From positions 1 to 64,000 of the forward strand of contig JADDOH010001511.1 of NCBI GenBank assembly GCA_016648135.1: a stretch of DNA of 64,000 nt, read 5' to 3'. The DNA comes from Agrypnia vestita (Eukaryota; Arthropoda; Insecta; Trichoptera; Phryganeidae). Shown here one piece after another: positions 57,401-64,000 of this stretch (its first letter is position 1; the number at the start of each line of letters is the position of its first letter). Under the pieces are notes generated by a model, which saw nothing but the letters and a program-made list of their open reading frames with translations, did no database searches and was not told the origin of the DNA. The position numbers were made by a program, and so were the translations under genes.

Positions 57401-57880
57401 ATGTCAACTGTATTAACCTTAAATATGTTAAATAATGTTTCTGTTCTGAAGTTTTGGGGTTTCTTCAAAACTATTTTAATAATTAATTAGTCTCTGGATT
57501 ATCCTTATGGGATTCATTGTAATCGCGTATGACCCTCCCTATACAACAATACTATATTGTAGCAAGGATTGTTTATTTGCATAATGTACCATTTTCAAAA
57601 TATTAGTTTTTAAAACATTTCTTACTTTAAATGAACACAAAAACATTTTCTTAGTCCTTTGGAGCTTAGTAGCTTCGAAACCTGTCAGCATCAAAACATT
57701 ATGTTAATTTAAATGTAAATCATTGAAATTAAACTCAATGTTTTGTTAATCATTCGCGTTCCACATAAATATATTACAAGTTATCTTAACATTTTCACCT
57801 ATATCACTGGAATGTTTAATTTCTTCAAGATCCGGGAATATGTTACTAGACACTCTCCTCACAGTATCTTTCCAAGCCAT
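48440..57880 (-). CDS. TMEM17: TMEM17, ciliary transition-zone membrane protein, five exons
   Basis: Minus-strand exons 57880-57799, 54755-54649, 54563-54450, 53401-53248 and 48564-48440 join with GT-AG borders and matching phases to give 193 aa (human TMEM17 is 198). Recognisable blocks are NMPLQMFLFFNVFLFPFWF, CMRLYLGYRGNLSER and IPELAGFWMLSILLQLPL, each aligning to human TMEM17, and four hydrophobic segments. TMEM17 is part of the MKS/B9 complex at the ciliary transition zone; in insects this applies to sensory neurons and perhaps sperm. Start: the first ATG, at 57880, after which MAWKDTVRRVSSNIFPDL follows. Introns 1 (3.0 kb) and 4 (4.7 kb) are packed with transposons, yet all exons remain open. 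Confidence 0.92.
48779..50086 (-). mobile_element. piggyBac-type element with TTAA duplication, in TMEM17 intron 4
   Basis: Termini CACTAGGTTTACGG on both ends are flanked by TTAA (48775-48778 and 50087-50090), the piggyBac target. Subterminal copies of CCCGTCAAATTGACGG occur near 48828, 49870 and 50055. A minus-strand frame codes the N-terminal part of a transposase only, so the element is non-autonomous. Confidence 0.93.
48914..49412 (-). pseudogene. piggyBac transposase N-terminal part, frameshifted
   Basis: Two overlapping frames (49412-49110, then 49228-48914) hold the acidic N-terminus (SESEHESETSESFYSEMTEE) followed by the domain before the catalytic core: GSSGRLPIHTIFKGVAGPTA, YSKRNVMSG, FELIIDTRMLEHIKDCTEKE. 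The frame ends at KKN, before the DDD catalytic core, which is absent. The shift lies near 49200. It belongs to the element at 48779-50086 on the same strand. Confidence 0.85.
50779..50820 (-). ncRNA. Hammerhead-ribozyme-like motif, left arm
   Basis: Mirror copy of the motif at 52764-52805, read on the minus strand. Core CTGAAGA, GAAA, AGCGCT palindrome and GCCT/AGGC helix I are unchanged; helix II keeps GATGG and CCATC and the loop differs by one base (gtgttgatgg-side change). Confidence 0.58.
50827..51117 (+). pseudogene. Penelope RT C-terminal part, truncated
   Basis: The frame begins at the edge of the left arm and contains LEFEKDNVLNFLDLSLSI, IYRKPSCMDTLIHSSSHPHS and HKMASFKSMIHRVLSIP, the well-known segment after the Penelope catalytic palm. 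The palm with YxDD is missing: the element is 5' truncated and joined to an inverted terminal repeat. After the stop at 51117 the next frames continue the linker (IKQLAYNNRY, then YIGNISNKIS) to the endonuclease, so it is also frame-broken. Confidence 0.85.
51359..51679 (+). pseudogene. GIY-YIG endonuclease domain of the Penelope-like element
   Basis: KSGIYNITCNDCDAMYIGQC shows the GIY and YIG motifs, with the Cys pair between them that is typical of Penelope endonucleases; GTRIKEHLRAF gives the conserved Arg. The enzyme nicks target DNA for priming. About 106 residues run to the stop at 51679. Upstream frame breaks mean it is no longer attached to RT, but this domain itself has no obvious lesion. 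Confidence 0.88.
51760..52752. repeat. Element nested in the Penelope-like element (family A/B)
   Basis: The right part (52459-52752) is closely related to 61281-61599: shared words aagtctctgtcatagt, cagatctgcactctatg, agtcgacagcgagagatgag, ttgtcttgctctcgctcgtt and a terminal cgcccatcgcta. That terminus resembles the TAGGGATGGG ends of the hAT MITE at 58052, in reverse. The left border is uncertain, near the C run at 51764. An open frame at 51815-52084 has no recognisable motif. Confidence 0.6.
52764..52805 (+). ncRNA. Hammerhead-ribozyme-like motif, right arm
   Basis: Helix I strand GCCT (52764-52767), core CTGAAGA (52768-52774), one extra T, helix II GATGG with loop TTGTGT and CCATC, core GAAA (52792-52795), then GCGC, TT, and helix I strand AGGC (52802-52805). 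The 6-nt AGCGCT is self-complementary and would serve as a minimal helix III in a dimer. Helix I pairs exactly. The same motif is on the minus strand of the left arm. Confidence 0.6.
54870..55345 (-). mobile_element. 3' end of an RTE-like LINE in TMEM17 intron 1
   Basis: On the minus strand it matches the last 450 bp of the LINE at 14811-17935: the region for GHVERM, RGRPRK-type tail words and the terminal catcatgccgtt.tg..ggggtaggca, followed by taactaact repeats. It is 5' truncated and decayed. Confidence 0.85.
55550..55796. repeat. Foldback MITE, family 1, copy 3
   Basis: The ends tatgtggggtataaaagcaa and, reverse-complemented, tatgtgtgtagtataaaagc, with self-complementary interior (attactaatttataatgtac and its complement). 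It lies in TMEM17 intron 1. Confidence 0.8.
56230..56780 (+). pseudogene. LINE reverse transcriptase fragment (plus strand)
   Basis: Three frames together give NQFGFTGG, IAIFIDSKKALNSISHE (the x-x-D-x-x-K-A-F region), then IASIADDNALL (relic of YADD) and ELANENINTIKLWLDNNLLT with LDAKKTHVSF. This is the RT palm of a Jockey/CR1-like LINE, broken by shifts near 56490 and 56570. It lies in TMEM17 intron 1, opposite to the gene. Confidence 0.8.
57280..57560 (-). pseudogene. LINE RT C-terminal fragment (minus strand)
   Basis: The minus strand reads LLQYSIVV.GGSYAITMNPIR, IIQRLIN and then KKPQNFRTETLFNIFKVNTV, the typical end of CR1/Jockey-like LINE proteins (x-x-Y-G-I-x-x-W-G...Q-x-x-x-x-R). A stop and a shift break it. 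Located in TMEM17 intron 1. Confidence 0.6.
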
Positions 57881-58051
57881 TTTAATTATAAATAATAATA
57901 CTATTTAATATTTCAAATCAACAAGAAAAAAGGTTATTTTTTAATTTATTGAACGATGCATGCATTTAATTAATAATGATTGTAGTAATTTTCATGTTCA
58001 GCTGTTCAAAACATTGTTTTCAACGTCGCCAGCGCAAATGGAAATTGGAAG

Positions 58052-58381
58052 TAGGGATGGGTAAAAAATATCGATATATTTTTTCGCGATGTATCGAATA
58101 TCGATATTTTTTGGCGACCTTTTTTTGGGTATCTTTTTCACTTTTTTTCTGGCGACCTTTTTTTGGTCATCGATATTTTTTCTCGGATAATTGATATATT
58201 TTTTCCGGTGACCTTTTTTTTTGGTCGCCAAAAGCTTATTCCCTTTACATTTTTGAAAAAATAATATCGATAAATATCGATATATCGATATATTTTTCGC
58301 AATGTATATCGATTATTTTCGATACTTTTTAAAAATATCGATTCGATATATATCGATTTTTTTTTCATTTACCCATCCCTA
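58052..58381. mobile_element. hAT-type MITE with 8-bp target duplication
   Basis: Ends TAGGGATGGGTAAAAAATAT and its approximate complement (...cccatcccta) are flanked by attggaag on both sides (58044-58051 and 58382-58389), the 8-bp duplication of hAT elements. The 330-bp interior is built from atatcgat words and ttttttggcgacc phrases. No coding capacity. Confidence 0.92.
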
Positions 58382-58417
58382 ATTGGAAGCGAAACGCCAA
58401 ATGTCAATAATCGGAAA

Positions 58418-59335
58418 TAAGGATGGGTAAAAATATCGATATATCAATATATCGATATTTTTTTTTTAAAATATCGATATTTATCGTGGATATATTTTTT
58501 CGCGATATATCAAATATTGCCTGCCCAACATAACTCGGCGTGCGGCAGGATTGGAACTAAAACCCGCCCCGCCCACACCCGGCGGCAACCCCTCGTCCTG
58601 TAACTCAGTACAATTTTGTATTTTCTCGGGAGCTGTGACATCTTGATTACCAATATACACTGAATTATTATGTCCAAAACAACCAAAACAGTCCGGGGTG
58701 GTGCAAAAACAATTGCCAATGTAGTATTAAAGTTTTGCGAAGCTGAAAAAGCAAATAATGGACCGATATTACTGTCTGATAGTTTGACAGATAGAGCGGC
58801 CGTCGCGGAGCGCACTGCTACCCGACCAAATTTATATTGACACTGGTCACCGGACATTCAGTACATTATGTATTGTGTAATAAATTTACAACCTGGCAAC
58901 TTCTGTTTCGCGCCAGGGGCGACCTCCCTCGCACGCCAAGTTATCGTGGTGGCACTCTATCGATATTTTTTCTGATATAATCGATATTTTTTTCATTGCG
59001 ACTTTTTTATTTTTGGTAATTTTTTGGTTTATCGATATATTTTTTTCGATATATCGATAGTTTTTCCCCATATATCGATATATTTTTCCCGATATATCGA
59101 TATATTTTTTCGATATGTCGATTTTTTTTCCTGGCGACCTTTTTTTGGTTACTTTTTTTTTTGGTCATCGATATTCCGATGACCTTTTTTTTCTTTTGGC
59201 CAAAAGCTTATTCCCCTTACATTTTTCAAAAAATAATATCAATATATTTTTCTCAATGTATATCGATTATTTTCGTTACTTTTTTAAAATATCGATTCGA
59301 TATATATCGATTTTTTTTTTCATATTTGCTCAAAT
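58418..59335. repeat. ATCGATAT-rich repeat mosaic
   Basis: Begins aaggatgggtaaaaatatcg, a second start of the family at 58052, and continues with atatcgat-rich stretches at 58430-58510 and 58960-59310. In between is unrelated GC-richer sequence (58520-58960) with a short helix-turn-helix-like frame. The 59100-59310 part repeats the interior of the first MITE (ggcgaccttttttt, aaaagcttattcc.cttacat). Exact borders and copy number were not resolved. Confidence 0.7.
58670..58840 (+). pseudogene. Short helix-turn-helix-like frame, probably transposase N-terminus
   Basis: 56 codons from the ATG at 58670. It reads like the basic N-terminus of insect DDE_3-type transposases: RGGAKTIANVVLKFCEAEKA, then DRAAVAERTATRP, where the second part resembles the recognition-helix region (R-A-A-x-x-T-G-V-S-x-x-T). 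It stops abruptly at LY. Identification is by impression only. Confidence 0.35.
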
Positions 59336-59387
59336 ATGTATTCTTTTATATATTTTTTATATGTTTGTTACCGAATTGTTTTGTTTG

Positions 59388-60398
59388 ACTTTTATTTTAT
59401 CGTTATTGTAACTACAGATGGGTATATTATAGAAGCGTTTGGACCATATGAGGCAAACAAATCTGATGCCGAAATTATGACTCCATTCGATTGGTTTTTC
59501 GAAAAAGATGATGTCTTTATTTGTGACCGAGGTTTTAGGGACGTCATGGAAAAGATTCATGAAGTAGGTTACAAAGCTTTTATGCCCACGACGAAATATA
59601 AAACTGAACGACAACTCACTACTCAACAAGGCCAACGAGTCACGTAAAGTAACCTTGTGTCGCTGGGTGGTTGAGACCATTAATGGTCGTTTAAAAACTC
59701 AGTTTCGGCAATTGCGATTCCAATATGCAAACATAGCCGTGCCACATTTGTACGAAGAAGTTAAAATCGCATGTGCCAGTATTAACTCATTCGGAGTTAG
59801 ATTGACAGATAACGAGCCGGTGTATGAATTTATTAATGAGATTTATCTTAGACATGATTCACCAAATAATTTAAGTGATTTGATCATGCAAAATAATTTC
59901 AATCAGCACCGAACTATTTTTCAAGCCTTGGAAGTGAGTAGTGGCTTTGAGCAGTTTCCGGTGCTAAATTATAATGATTTAATCATAATGGCTCTAGGGC
60001 CTTATCAAGTTAATCAAGCCAGGAGCTATTGCGCCGAACATGTCAAAGAAAATTGTAATTTTTTTATAGAAGTGTGCAGAGATAATATTGACTACAATTT
60101 AAGTGTATACAATATTATGGCTTTAGACCCGTGGCTCGTAAGAGCAAAAATTCAATCGAGGCATCATAGTAATCGGATATATTTTGTGTATATTTTGATT
60201 GAGAACCATTTACAAGGTCGTCAAAAAGTAATCGGCCATTATTGTAACTGTCTGGTTGGGAATCAAACACTTGGATGTTGCGCACATGTCATGTGCATTG
60301 TGTGGTATATGGCATGGGCAAGACATCAGAATGATCCTCCACAACCACCTGCTGGATTTTTGGAAGGATTATTCCAGGTTCCCGACGAAGAACGATAA
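59388..60398 (+). pseudogene. DDE_Tnp_4-type transposase with SWIM-like zinc finger, 5' truncated
   Basis: The first frame (to 59647) has TDGYIIEAFGPYEANKSDAE and FICDRGFRDVMEK (catalytic Asp at 59525-59527). The next (59655-60398) starts within RWVVETINGRLK (catalytic Glu at 59672-59674); a one-base insertion near 59620-59632 separates them. The upstream part, with the first catalytic Asp, is missing. The C-terminal half ends with CNCLVGNQTLGCCAHVMCIV, a C-x-C...C-x-H pattern of SWIM zinc fingers. That combination is known to me from eukaryotic IS5/Harbinger-related transposons. No termini were identified. Confidence 0.75.
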
Positions 60399-61280
60399 AA
60401 AACTTAAAAAATGATGTGCACTCACAACTTAAAAAATAGTAGTTTTGTGTTATATTTATGGTGTGCAACATTAAATGTCGATACCTACATTGTTTAATTT
60501 ATTCACCCAACTCTTATTCAGTAGCGAATCGAGAGAAGAAATGCAACGTCGACGAGATACCGTTAATGACCCATTCTAAGAATATTTTCAAATTAATGTT
60601 TCTCGAATGATTTAGATAATACTAAAAATATCGTATGCTAAACAAAGTATGATGTTTAGTTACACCTATCATTGTATTTGTAAAGTTGGCAGACTGAAAG
60701 TGCGTAACATGTGAAGCAATAAGTGGGACAAGAAATGCGACGTCCCTTGGACATATTTTTGTTCCATTCTCACTTACCGGATGGGTACTTTACGTTTCGA
60801 GTGTTGAAAACTGAATATGTCATGCTTTGTAAGGTGTCGCCTCAGCAAGCAGGCATTATTTTGTAATTCTTAGAATTAAATATTTAGAGGTTTTGAATAA
60901 CCAATAAGTATCTACTCGTCATCATTAAATAATTTACCTTATTTCTCATTAGGTGTATTTTTACGCCCAACTTCAAAATTCAGTGAAAACAGTAACATTT
61001 CATCACATTTACAATTATTTAAATAAAATAACGTAAATTCGTGTAATCGCACTGCTTTTTAACAATACTTACTTATAATTGTGTCATTTGGATGACACTT
61101 CATAGATACAAAATAGCAATATTTATGTGTAAATATCTCAGAAACCTGACACTTTAGGAGTTTATGACTGTATAATTTTATGTTTGTATAAATGTCCCCT
61201 GTCGATTTATATAAGTTTCATTGTTGGCCGTGATTTTTTAAAAAATGGCAGGTGTATGCAAAAATGTTACAACCCCTTTC
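60399..61280. other. Intergenic, no gene accepted
   Basis: AT-rich. A short frame at 60475-60579 (34 codons, ending RRRDTVNDPF) is unrecognised; it has a codon-like feel but no splice or homology support. Confidence 0.4.
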
Positions 61281-61599
61281 AAGTCTCTGTCATAGTTCGT
61301 GTACACAGATCTGCACTCTATGGTCGTGTACTTAAGAGTTGAAATGAAATTTCCCGTCGAGCCGTCTATGGCTACAAGTCGACAGCGAGAGATGAGAGAG
61401 AAATAAACGGAGACGTTTTGTCTTGCTCTCGCTCGTTGCTTTGCACTACGTTAAATCTCGAATCGTCCACCGTCCACGGCGTCCGCCGTCCACCGTCTAC
61501 GAATTCAACTAATCCGTGCGATAAACGTAAGCCGTCGACGCGTCGACGCAACGTCAACGGTTTATTTCAACTAGTCCGTCCATTCAACGCCCATCCCTA
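61281..61599. repeat. Repeat family A/B, second copy
   Basis: Matches 52459-52752 over most of its length, with an extra cgtccaccgtccacggcgtc patch near 61470. It ends cgcccatcccta at 61599. The left partner end is not visible nearby. Confidence 0.7.
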
Positions 61600-62004
61600 G
61601 TATGTATGGGCCAGTTGATATATGTACCGGTGATTTTAATCGGTTATTAGTGATGGTCCGTCTGTACTAGCTACTACATTGTAGTACTTTATTACAATGA
61701 AGTGTACACTTCACACCTTTTGAAGTGTAGTGCTCACTACAAACTACATACTCCAAAGTTAGAGCAATAACGCACGAGCCCGCGCATCGCGATGGTTAGC
61801 GGACGCGGGCGCGCGGGCCGTGCGTTGGCTCTCACGGGTCAGAAGCTTTGGCTATTTGGCTTTTGTACAGGTTGATAGTGAAAAAGCAAAATGAGAAGCG
61901 TCGCAAACGAAAACCGAGATACTGGGTCCATCCTTTGCTACAATAAATAAATACAAATGGAGCATTCGTAATATTTTACAGAGATCTGAGAAATTTTATT
62001 AAGG

Positions 62005-62565
62005 ATGCTTCATTTTTCGGATAACGAACTTCAAGTGTCGGGCGACCGACTCCATAAGATAAGGTCTAAGCTGTACGCGATGAAAAAATCCTTCGCAGAA
62101 AATTTGACGCCTTACCAAAACCTCTGCGTTGATGAGAGCCTTCTGCTCTTCAAAGGTCGGTTATCGTTTCGTCAGTATATACCATCGAAGGCCAAAAAAT
62201 TTGGCATTAAATTTTTTGTGCTGTGTGATTGTCTAACCGGATATGTACTTGACTTAATCATATAGATCGGCAAAGATTCTGAAATCACAATTTCTGAGCA
62301 CATAGGTACATCGGGTAGTGTTGTGATGTCTCTTCTTACTCCTTACCTAGATTTCGGGCACACTTTGTATGTAGGCAATTGGTATTCCAGTCCGTCACTG
62401 TTCCAAAAGCTTCACGAGAGCAAAACAAATGCTTGTGGAACCGTGAGAAAAAATAGGTACGGTTATCCTAAATTAGAAGTAAAATTAAAAAGGGGTGAAA
62501 CCATTTCATCCCACACAGATAATCTGATGGCTCAAATATGGAAGGATAAGAAAGAAGATCTTTAG
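62005..62565 (+). pseudogene. piggyBac-family transposase relic (DDE_Tnp_1_7)
   Basis: Two frames separated by a TAG at 62263-62265 match the catalytic core of piggyBac-derived proteins: QNLCVDESLLLFKGRLSFRQ holds the first catalytic Asp (62131-62133) and KKFGIKFFVLCDCLTGYVLD follows. In the next frame TLYVGNWYSSPSLFQKL has Gly where the second catalytic Asp (V-D-N-W-Y) belongs (codon 62374-62376, GGC). The third catalytic residue is not reached. Lineage differs from the element at 48779. It is inactive. Confidence 0.88.
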
Positions 62566-62989
62566 GTATGTAGTAAACGAAAATTATTATTATGAAAATG
62601 GAAAATGTTTCAATTATTATTTTTCGACAAATGTTTTCATAATTATTTTTCGGAAAATATTTTAATTATTATTTTACGGCAAATGTTTTCATTATTATTT
62701 TTCGAAAAATGTTGGGCTGGCAATATTATCGGCATTCAAAAAAGATTTTTTTTAAATATTTTCCATAAAAAAAACATTGCATTTCGATACTTACGATAAA
62801 ATAATATGAATGTGTATGTTTTTTTTTCAATATACACACGTTTTCACGGTGTTTTCGTAAAAACAAAAATCACAATAAATTCAGAAAATCTCTGGCCCTA
62901 GTCTACTTTTCGCTATCTTTTTTTTGGCCATAGATATTATTGGCATAATATACATTTAATATTTTAAATATAACAAACATATAATTTTT

Positions 62990-63450
62990 AACTAATTTAA
63001 ATATAAAATAGGGAAAAAAGGCAATTGTACTACCCCTGGGGACTCCGAATTTTGTGACTAGAGGTTTACATGTAGTTTTTCATTCTAACTCTTTGGTCCG
63101 AGATGTAACTTTCAAACAATTTTAGTTGTTTTCCGGAGATACCAATTTTTTAAAGTTTTTCTAATAACTTTATATGGGATATTGTGTCAAATGATTTGGC
63201 GAGGTCTAAGAAGATGGATATACATTTTTGACCTATATCCACATTGTTAGAAATGAAATCCGTGACACGGGCAATAGCTTCTGTTCATTCTGTTGTTCCC
63301 ATGTTAGCTCTAAAGCTGAAATGGATTCCTGAAATGGTATCATTACTCACGAGGTATTTTATAAGATGGATTTTTATAATTTTTTTAGAAAAGGAGTTGA
63401 GCCCTTGCCCGGAATAACGTTGTATCCAACAATATGTACTCTCATTCCGA
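62990..63450 (-). pseudogene. LINE reverse transcriptase fragment (minus strand)
   Basis: On the minus strand: IHFSFRANMGTTE, then CISIFLDLAKSFDTISH (the Asp-containing palm strand) and, further on, KFGVPRGS (the G-x-P-x-G loop). The YADD motif is beyond the preserved part. Stops and shifts interrupt it. It resembles the Jockey/CR1-type fragments in TMEM17 intron 1. Confidence 0.7.
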
Positions 63451-63713
63451 GAAAAATTGAAAAATGAAACCATACTGATGCGCGGCGACGCCATTTTGAG
63501 AAACAATATAATATGTGCGATTAAAAAGGTGGAGTGTGAAGTAGAGCGTAATGTAGTACTACATTGTAGTAAGTACAGAGCGGACCCATCACTAGTACAT
63601 ATTATTATATTTTTCTTTTCTATGCATATTATTTATCTATGGGTAGCGCAGTGTGACATTTTTATTAGAGGTTATGTTTTAATACAATTTTATATTTGGT
63701 TTAATTTCTCAAA

Positions 63714-63937
63714 ATGATAACTTTACGTATTTTATCGAAGCAAATAATTTCTGGTAAGTCTCGGAAACAAAAAAATAATGCTTATTTTCGAATAGAAATT
63801 AAAATCTATTATTTATTTGTATTTTACAATTTGATAAAAATATTGTTTTTTTTTTTCAGGTATATCGCTACAAAAATGCACCACGATTGTACCTTCATGT
63901 GGAATAAAGTATTTTGCACCCCCACCGAACTACGATG
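63714..63937 (+). CDS. First two exons of a probable mitochondrial protein gene, continues beyond window
   Basis: The ATG at 63714 opens exon 1 (63714-63753, donor GTAAGT); exon 2 starts at 63860 after a long T run and CAG. Joined, they read MITLRILSKQIISG, then ISLQKCTTIVPSCG and IKYFAPPPNYD. The N-terminus is free of acidic residues and has Arg and Lys spaced among hydrophobic residues, as in a mitochondrial targeting peptide. A possible donor (GTGAAT) follows at 63938; otherwise the frame stops at about 63965. The family is not recognised. Confidence rests on the good splice sites and sensible phase. Confidence 0.5.
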
Positions 63938-64000
63938 GTGAATATTATTTTATTTATAATACTTAATAAGTCCGTACATAAACTAGGTATGTATTGCACA

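Larger units (their letters stand above)
61648..63594. mobile_element. Composite element with TAGTGATGG termini
   Basis: The left end TAGTGATGGTCCGTCTGTAC and the reverse complement of the right end TAGTGATGGGTCCGCTCTGT, with subterminal ctacattgtagtac on both sides, define a block of about 1.95 kb. Inside are a piggyBac transposase relic (+) and a LINE fragment (-). No matching target duplication was found, so the ends may belong to different copies of one family. Confidence 0.55.

Noticed and set aside
58510..58857. 115-codon minus-strand frame in the ATCGATAT mosaic
   Set aside because: The opposite strand has a short frame that resembles a transposase N-terminus; the minus frame shows no motif.
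60475..60579. 34-codon frame ending RRRDTVNDPF
   Set aside because: It reads like part of a real protein, but it is too short, has no splice or homology support, and could be chance.

Overview
The window looks like AT-rich insect nuclear DNA, most likely lepidopteran (moderate confidence). The reasons are spliced genes with insect-style GT-AG introns, degenerate (TTAGG)n blocks, Helitron-type termini with hairpin and CTAGT, cut-and-paste transposons with intact target duplications, and several Penelope-like, RTE-like and Ty3/Gypsy retroelements. No bacterial operon, CRISPR array or prokaryotic feature was seen. More than half of what can be recognised is transposon-derived.

Layout. 1-5826: a minus-strand Ty3/Gypsy retrotransposon whose downstream LTR lies left of the window. 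5827-11370: Helitron-like ends, a cluster of direct and inverted repeats, a telomere-like (TTAGG)n block and a tRNA-Glu-like sequence. 14811-17935: a broken RTE-like LINE. 18336-18740: a possible P450 relic. 18745-20490: a Penelope-like remnant between inverted repeats. 20600-38150: scattered foldback elements, a 101-bp perfect palindrome, a deleted mariner, a PIF/Harbinger element coding a MADF domain, Helitrons, hAT-like ends and LINE fragments.

Host genes sit in the right half and were built exon by exon from the sequence: a YIL108W-like putative zinc metalloproteinase (+, 38727-40645, with its ATG in a separate exon), a five-exon glycolipid transfer protein gene (+, 41002-43417, mariner remnant in intron 4), a five-exon TMEM17 gene (-, 57880-48440; transition-zone protein of cilia; introns 1 and 4 full of transposons), and the first two exons of a probable mitochondrial protein (+, from 63714). 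They have unrelated roles and do not form a functional unit.

The most interesting signal is a recurring hammerhead-ribozyme-like motif: CTGANGA, one extra base, a stem-loop, GAAA, then a short palindrome. It occurs in three different Penelope-like repeat units at 18.8, 23.7 and 52.8 kb. Each time it sits in terminal repeats arranged tail-out as inverted pairs, in one case around a GIY-YIG endonuclease reading frame. Other notable items are a DDE_Tnp_4-type transposase joined to a SWIM-like zinc finger (59.4-60.4 kb), a piggyBac transposase with a lost catalytic Asp (62 kb), and several elements whose target-site duplications define exact borders.
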